DNA of 64,000 nucleotides. Origin: an uncultured Bacteroidia bacterium. GTDB taxonomy: Bacteria > Bacteroidota > Bacteroidia > Bacteroidales > UBA932. The position numbers and the translations under genes are program-made. A model generated the notes under the pieces. It ran no database searches and was not told where the DNA came from. It worked only from the letters and a program-made list of their open reading frames with translations. The DNA lies in NCBI GenBank assembly GCA_902780455.1, contig CACZFO010000001.1:1-64000 (forward strand), in the 5' to 3' direction. Positions 59,514 to 64,000 of the stretch are shown one piece after another; positions within the stretch are counted from its first letter, which is position 1, and the number at the start of each line of letters is the position of its first letter.

Positions 59514-62171
59514 TTACAGGCCGAGTTCTGACTTGAGGCTTCTCAGAAGGTCGAACGCCTGGAGAGGGGTCATGTTGTTCAGGTCTGCTTCCTGGAGTTT
59601 TGTCTTGATTGCGGAAAGGGTAGGATCGTCCAGCTGGAAGAAGGAGAGCTGCATGCTGTCTTCGGTTTTATTGGAAGAAGATTTTTGTTTTTCCTGTCTT
59701 TCAAGCTGGGAAAGCTTTGTTTCTGCTGAATCCAGAAGTTTTTCAGGCATACCGGCCAGCCTTGCAACGTGGATACCGAAACTGTGGGCCACACCACCCG
59801 GCTTCAGGTGGCGGAGGAATATGATTTCCTTGCCTGATTCCTTGACTTCTATATGGAAGTTCCTGACTCTTGGATAGAGGTTTTCCAGTTCGTTAAGTTC
59901 GTGATAATGAGTGGCGAAAATGGTCTTTGGATGACCTGTTTTGTTCTGATGCAGATACTCTACTATAGCCCAGGCAATGCTCATGCCGTCGAATGTGGAA
60001 GTTCCCCTTCCTATTTCATCCAGAAGCACGAGGCTCCTGTCCGTTATGTTGTGAAGGATTGCTGAGGTTTCCAGCATCTCCACCATGAATGTGGATTCTC
60101 CCTGTGAAATGTTGTCAGAAGCTCCTACCCTGGTGAATATCTTATCAACGATTCCGATTCTGGCACTCTTTGCCGGAACAAAACTTCCGCACTGGGCGAG
60201 CAGGACTATAAGGGCCGTCTGCCTCAGAAGCGCCGATTTTCCACTCATGTTGGGGCCGGTAAGGATTATGATCTGCTGGCTTTCATTATCCAGCAAAAGA
60301 TCGTTGGCCACATACTCCTGGCCCGGTTCCATCCGGGTTTCAAGCACCGGATGGCGGCCCTGTTCTATCTCGATAATGTTTGAATTATCAACACCCGGGC
60401 GGCTGTAATTGTTCATTTCTGCCAGCTTTGCAAAACCGCAAAGGCAGTCTGTCTCGGAAACAAAGCGGCAGCAGCCCTGGATGGTCTTGATGTTCTTCTG
60501 GATCTCCAGCACGAGGTTGAGGAAAATCCGCTGCTCTATGGCAACTATCCTTTCCTCCGCCCCAAGGATCTTTTCCTCATATTCCTTGAGTTCAGGAGTA
60601 ATGTACCTCTCGGCATTTACAAGCGTCTGCTTCCTTATCCACTCCTGCGGTACGCTGGACTTGTATGTGTTCCTTACCTCCAGATAATAGCCGAAGACAT
60701 TGTTGTAACTGATTTTCAAAGAAGGGATTCCCGTCTTCTCGCTTTCTCTCTGCTGCATCTGGAGAAGGTAGTCCTTGCTGTCACGGGAAATCTTCCTCAG
60801 CTCGTCAAGTTCCCGGTCAACTCCGTCCGCAACAATATCCCCTTTGCCGAACATGGATGCGGCATCTTCCTTCAACGTGCCCGATATGAGCCTGTCCAAT
60901 GACTCGTATTTTTCCAGGTCGCGATAAAAATCCTTGGCGGAAGGTATCCTGCTCTCTATGTGTTCTCTTCCTTCTGCAGCATCCAGAGCCCTGGCTATCG
61001 GCCTCATCTGGGAAAGCGAGCGGTGAAGCATGACTGTTTCCCTCGGCGACAGCTTTCCGGCAGAAGCACGGGAGAGGATCCTCTCCATATCTCCCACGTC
61101 ATCAAGGCTTTGGCGGATTGAAGAAGCAGTAGCGGGATGAGAAAGGAAAAACTCAACCGCATCGTATCTCTGCATTATCTTTCCGGCATCTATGAGCGGC
61201 ATCGCTATCCATGAGCGCAGCATCCTGGCTCCCATGGGAGAAACGGTCTTGTCTACAACATCTATAAGTGAAACTCCGTCCTGTGAGAAAGATGAGAATA
61301 TTTCAAGGTTCTTGACTGTGAACCTGTCCAGCCATACGAACTTGCCGCGGTCTATCCTGGAAATGGAATTGATGTGGAACGTTCCGCTCTGGCCCTTTAT
61401 GACCACGGCGTCAAAGCTTGCAAGGTCTGATATGCGGTTCTGCTCCAGGTAGAAAAGCACGGCTCCCGCAGCAGTCTTTGCAAGGTGCATCTTGTCTATT
61501 CCAAAACCCTTGAGGGCCTTGCCTCCAAACTGCTTTTCCAGTTTGTCGCAGCAAGCCTCCTCTACAAAAGCCCACTCGTCCATCGGGGTTATGTACCAGT
61601 TCTCTCCGAACTGCTTTCTGAAGCCACCTTCATAACCCTTGCACAGCAGGACTTCCTTGGGGTTCATGTCTGCAAGGAGGACGTCCATGAAGTCCAGCTT
61701 TCCTTCCGCAACTTTGAAATCTCCCGTAGAAACGTCGAGGAAGGCGGCACCGCATTCCTCCCCGTCAAAAACAAAGGCGGAAAGGTAGTTGTTGCTGCCC
61801 CTTTCAAGGATATCGTCGTTGTAGGCCACTCCGGGAGTTACAAGTTCCGTAACACCCCTCTTTACCAGGGTCTTGGTCATCTTAGGGTCTTCCAGCTGGT
61901 CGCATACCGCAACCTTGTAGCCGGCCCTGACAAGCTTTGGAAGGTAGTTCTGGAGGGAGTGGTGCGGAAAACCGCAGAGTTCCATGGAAGAAGGAACTCC
62001 ATTTGAGCGCTTGGTAAGGACTATGCCCAGAACCTTGCTGACGGTAAGGGCGTCGTCTCCGTAAGCCTCATAGAAATCGCCCACCCTCATCAGCAGCACT
62101 GCCTGAGGATACTGTGCCTTGAACTGCACGTATTGCTTCATCAGCGGAGTATTCAGATTCCGTTCTCCCAT
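59514..62171 (-). CDS. mutS: DNA mismatch repair protein MutS
   Basis: An 885-residue MutS1. The mismatch-reading F-x-E is in RVGDFYEAYGDD (near 35), then connector, lever and clamp domains, the ATPase Walker A TGPNMSGKSALLRQT, Walker B LLDEIGRGTSTFDG and FATHYHEL. It recognises mismatches and recruits MutL. The annotated ATG at 62171 lies only 4 nt after a -7 box; M11 (NTPLMKQYV) is also a fair start, since homologues begin around there. The promoter is back to back with that of the hydrolase. Confidence 0.95.
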   Translation of the reverse strand: MGERNLNTPLMKQYVQFKAQYPQAVLLMRVGDFYEAYGDDALTVSKVLGIVLTKRSNGVPSSMELCGFPHHSLQNYLPKLVRAGYKVAVCDQLEDPKMTKTLVKRGVTELVTPGVAYNDDILERGSNNYLSAFVFDGEECGAAFLDVSTGDFKVAEGKLDFMDVLLADMNPKEVLLCKGYEGGFRKQFGENWYITPMDEWAFVEEACCDKLEKQFGGKALKGFGIDKMHLAKTAAGAVLFYLEQNRISDLASFDAVVIKGQSGTFHINSISRIDRGKFVWLDRFTVKNLEIFSSFSQDGVSLIDVVDKTVSPMGARMLRSWIAMPLIDAGKIMQRYDAVEFFLSHPATASSIRQSLDDVGDMERILSRASAGKLSPRETVMLHRSLSQMRPIARALDAAEGREHIESRIPSAKDFYRDLEKYESLDRLISGTLKEDAASMFGKGDIVADGVDRELDELRKISRDSKDYLLQMQQRESEKTGIPSLKISYNNVFGYYLEVRNTYKSSVPQEWIRKQTLVNAERYITPELKEYEEKILGAEERIVAIEQRIFLNLVLEIQKNIKTIQGCCRFVSETDCLCGFAKLAEMNNYSRPGVDNSNIIEIEQGRHPVLETRMEPGQEYVANDLLLDNESQQIIILTGPNMSGKSALLRQTALIVLLAQCGSFVPAKSARIGIVDKIFTRVGASDNISQGESTFMVEMLETSAILHNITDRSLVLLDEIGRGTSTFDGMSIAWAIVEYLHQNKTGHPKTIFATHYHELNELENLYPRVRNFHIEVKESGKEIIFLRHLKPGGVAHSFGIHVARLAGMPEKLLDSAETKLSQLERQEKQKSSSNKTEDSMQLSFFQLDDPTLSAIKTKLQEADLNNMTPLQAFDLLRSLKSELGL

Positions 62172-62175
62172 ACCG

Positions 62176-62183
62176 CAAATTTA
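62176..62183 (-). promoter_or_regulatory. Bacteroidota -7 box for mutS
   Basis: Minus strand TAAATTTG ends 4 nt before the mutS ATG; only 2 bp separate it from the opposed box. Suggests a leaderless message or a start at M11. Confidence 0.5.
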
Positions 62184-62185
62184 AC

Positions 62186-62193
62186 TATCTTTG
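62186..62193 (+). promoter_or_regulatory. Bacteroidota -7 box for the serine hydrolase
   Basis: TATCTTTG, 23 nt before the ATG at 62217, facing the mutS box. Confidence 0.5.
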
Positions 62194-62216
62194 GACATAA
62201 AATAACATCACAAAAA

Positions 62217-63452
62217 ATGAAAAAGTCTGTTTTCTATTCACTCAGGATTGCCGCAATGGGTTTTGCAGCATTCATAATCTGCTCGCTCAGCACGGGCGCT
62301 TATGCACAATTCCAGCAGGATGACTATTCCGCCGGAATAGACAAGGGAATCGAGAAAATAATGAAAGACCTTGACGTGGTTGGTCTTGGTGTAGCCGTCG
62401 TAAAGGACAACAAGATCATCTATAAGAACAGCTGGGGTTACAAGAACCTGGAAACCAAGACTCCGTTGGCAGAAGACGATCTTTTCAGGATTGCGTCAAT
62501 TTCAAAGTCATTTACTGCAACATCAATCATGCAGCTGGCAGAAAGGGGAATGATAGACCTGGACGCAGACGTTTCAGACCTGGTTGGCTTCAAGGTAAGG
62601 AACCCTCATTTTCCGGATGTGAAAATCACTCCTTACATGCTGCTTTCACATACATCTTCACTGGGAGACATGCAGGGCTACTTCAGGATGGACGTACTGG
62701 ATCCTGCCAAGAACCCTAACTGGGAGAAGTGCTACTACAAATTCCGCCCTGGAACAAAATACGTTTACTGCAACCTCAACTACAACACCCTCGGCACCAT
62801 TCTGGAAAGGGTGAGCCACATTAGGTTTGACCAGTATGTCGTAGGCAACGTGCTCAAGCCTCTCGGGCTGGGATATGCCGGCTATTGGGTAGAAAGCCTT
62901 GACCAGAGCAAGTTTGTAACCCTCTATGAGAAAGACAAGAACGGAAACTGGGAACCTCAGCCTGAAGCATACGCTCCAAGGACAAAGGAAATTGCAAACT
63001 ACCAGTTCGGATATTCGGCTCCTGTATTCTCGCCTACCGGAGGAATGAAGATAAATCCTGTGGGCCTTGCAAAGGTTATGATGATGCACATGGGCCTGGG
63101 AACCTCTCCTGAGGGAGTCAAGATCATTTCTTCAGAGAGTGCGCTGCTGATGCAGAGCCGCTTTACCGAGACCGGAAGCGAAGAGGGTTACAAGGGCGGA
63201 AAACCTGTATACTACGGATTTGCCCTGTGGAACAACAAAGACCTGATTGAAGGAAAGACAATGGTGGGACATACCGGAGGAGCATACGGAGTGCTAACCC
63301 TGATGACCTGGAACAAGGAAAGGACTTTCGGCATCGTGATAATGACCAACGGATGCTCCGAAAAGAGGGAGAACGGTTTTGTAGCCATCCACAACAGGGT
63401 TGCAAACTGCCTGTACCAGAACCTGATAAAGGGAACTGACGCCGACAAGTAA
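62217..63452 (+). CDS. Class C beta-lactamase-like serine hydrolase
   Basis: A 411-residue exported protein: signal peptide to about residue 30 (GAYAQ), then the penicillin-recognising fold. The catalytic S94-x-x-K97 is in RIASISKSFTA, YCN (of VYCNLNYN) supplies the tyrosine and HTGG the third motif. It could be a DD-peptidase, esterase or AmpC-like enzyme; class C homologues in Bacteroidota are often cell-wall peptidases or esterases rather than resistance determinants. The ATG at 62217 gives the signal peptide; a longer frame would cover the promoter. Confidence 0.88.
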   Translation: MKKSVFYSLRIAAMGFAAFIICSLSTGAYAQFQQDDYSAGIDKGIEKIMKDLDVVGLGVAVVKDNKIIYKNSWGYKNLETKTPLAEDDLFRIASISKSFTATSIMQLAERGMIDLDADVSDLVGFKVRNPHFPDVKITPYMLLSHTSSLGDMQGYFRMDVLDPAKNPNWEKCYYKFRPGTKYVYCNLNYNTLGTILERVSHIRFDQYVVGNVLKPLGLGYAGYWVESLDQSKFVTLYEKDKNGNWEPQPEAYAPRTKEIANYQFGYSAPVFSPTGGMKINPVGLAKVMMMHMGLGTSPEGVKIISSESALLMQSRFTETGSEEGYKGGKPVYYGFALWNNKDLIEGKTMVGHTGGAYGVLTLMTWNKERTFGIVIMTNGCSEKRENGFVAIHNRVANCLYQNLIKGTDADK

Positions 63453-63472
63453 AACCAGGCGCTACTGTATTG

Positions 63473-64000
63473 ATGAAAGTGCTCGTCATAACATATTACT
63501 GGCCCCCTTCCGGCGGAAGCGGTGTTCAGCGATGGCTGAAGACATCCAAATACCTTCCGCAGTACGGATGGGAGCCGGTAGTTTACACTCCGGAAAACCC
63601 GGATGTGAATTCTGTTGACGAGTCTCTCATGAAAGACGTTCCCGCAGACCTTACGGTCATTAAGAGAAAGATCACCGAGCCGTACGGATTCTACAAGGTG
63701 CTGACCGGAAAAAAGAAGGGCGAGCATCTTCAGGCAAACATCATCTCCTCCCCATCCGGAGGAAGCAGGAGCATGCTTCAGAAAATATCCATGCACATAA
63801 GGGCCAACTGGTTCATCCCTGATCCCAGGTGCTGGTGGATAAAGCCGTCTGTGAGATATCTTTCCAGGATAATTGACGGAAAGGGCAACGCGGATGGCGG
63901 ATTGCATTTTGACGCTGTCATAAGTACCGGACCTCCTCATTCCATGCACCTGATAGCAAGGGAAATACACAAAAGGTTCAACATACCGTGGATAGCCGAC
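63473..64000 (+). CDS. Glycosyltransferase family 4 protein, N-terminal part (runs off the window)
   Basis: The first 176 codons of a gene cut by the right edge. The peptide starts MKVLVITYYWPPSGGSGVQ, the WPPxGGxGxxR opening of WbuB/PimA-like GT-B enzymes, and includes WFIPDPRCWWIKPSV and STGPPHSMHLIA, known in glycosyltransferases of Bacteroidota surface-polysaccharide clusters. The nucleotide-sugar domain is outside the window. It starts 20 nt after the serine hydrolase and may be co-transcribed. Confidence 0.85.
   Translation, partial: MKVLVITYYWPPSGGSGVQRWLKTSKYLPQYGWEPVVYTPENPDVNSVDESLMKDVPADLTVIKRKITEPYGFYKVLTGKKKGEHLQANIISSPSGGSRSMLQKISMHIRANWFIPDPRCWWIKPSVRYLSRIIDGKGNADGGLHFDAVISTGPPHSMHLIAREIHKRFNIPWIAD

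Noticed and set aside
62217..63452. Reading the class C-like hydrolase as an antibiotic-resistance beta-lactamase
   Set aside because: SxxK, YxN and a histidine motif are shared with many peptidases and esterases; nothing here points to resistance.
63212..63970. 252-codon minus-strand frame across the hydrolase end and the glycosyltransferase start
   Set aside because: Both plus-strand genes have clear motifs; the antisense product has none.
1..64000. tRNA/rRNA genes, CRISPR arrays, insertion sequences, prophage or toxin-antitoxin modules
   Set aside because: No cloverleaf-like or rRNA segments in the short gaps, no regularly spaced repeats, no transposase, integrase or attachment-site signs; all gaps are under 250 nt and accounted for.

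Overview
The window is a gene-dense stretch (about 62 protein genes, no rRNA, tRNA, CRISPR or mobile element seen) from the chromosome of a member of the Bacteroidota, most likely order Bacteroidales. The evidence is the gene content and the promoters. Bacteroidota-type families include a five-helix frdC-type cytochrome b, a split transketolase, a GldH-like lipoprotein next to a RicT/PSP1 protein, DUF3109, an S46 dipeptidyl-peptidase, a GHL10 glycosidase, an EF-G2 paralogue and PspC/PadR proteins. Start codons generally lack Shine-Dalgarno sequences, and many intergenic regions carry the Bacteroidota -7 promoter box TAnnTTTG. The family or genus cannot be fixed from the window alone.

Layout, left to right. 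1-5.6 kb: lgt (partial) behind an RlmI-like rRNA methyltransferase, pgk, the pyrH-frr-acyl-ACP thioesterase operon, and a solitary fumarate reductase/succinate dehydrogenase cytochrome b gene. 5.6-12 kb: hemW with a coiled-coil membrane protein, an unknown two-helix membrane protein with a DUF2007 protein, DUF3109, and an M16 peptidase homologue that has lost its zinc site. 12-19.6 kb: a seven-gene plus-strand run (TPR protein, U32 protein, delta-prime-like clamp loader subunit, RicT/PSP1, GldH-like lipoprotein, TrmB, M20 peptidase). 19.6-28.9 kb: trxA, a beta-barrel gene and a polyprenyl diphosphate synthase; kbl; a large MscS channel with a GHL10 glycosidase; rhomboid protease; nitrilase. 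29-36 kb: OmpA lipoprotein, a pspC-padR-pspC-LOG operon, and a sigma-54 activator-lptE-TPR-secG operon. 35.9-46 kb: kdsB, TPR/OmpA hybrid and glycosyltransferase; lepA with acyltransferase 3; split transketolase followed by an ECF sigma factor, a membrane-anchored putative anti-sigma factor and a Spy-like periplasmic protein. 46-64 kb: EF-G2 paralogue with a LolD-like ATPase and TrmN6; glycerate kinase; S46 peptidase with Mrp; aspS-yqeY-rnhB; rsmA with an ABC permease; mutS; a class C beta-lactamase-like hydrolase; and a partial glycosyltransferase.

Common themes are translation and RNA modification (frr, EF-G2, lepA, aspS, rsmA, trmB, TrmN6, RlmI-like, U32) and envelope biogenesis or stress (lgt, lptE, kdsB, secG, LolD-like, OmpA proteins, ECF module, PspC module). 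The strands alternate in short operons. Eleven tail-to-tail gene pairs are packed so tightly that six overlap. At least seven head-to-head regions carry two opposed -7 boxes only 2-22 bp apart. No clearly foreign block or wholly new system was found. The best leads are the EF-G2 paralogue without GTPase residues, the zinc-less M16 protein, the back-to-back promoters with several possible leaderless starts, and the PadR/PspC regulatory region.
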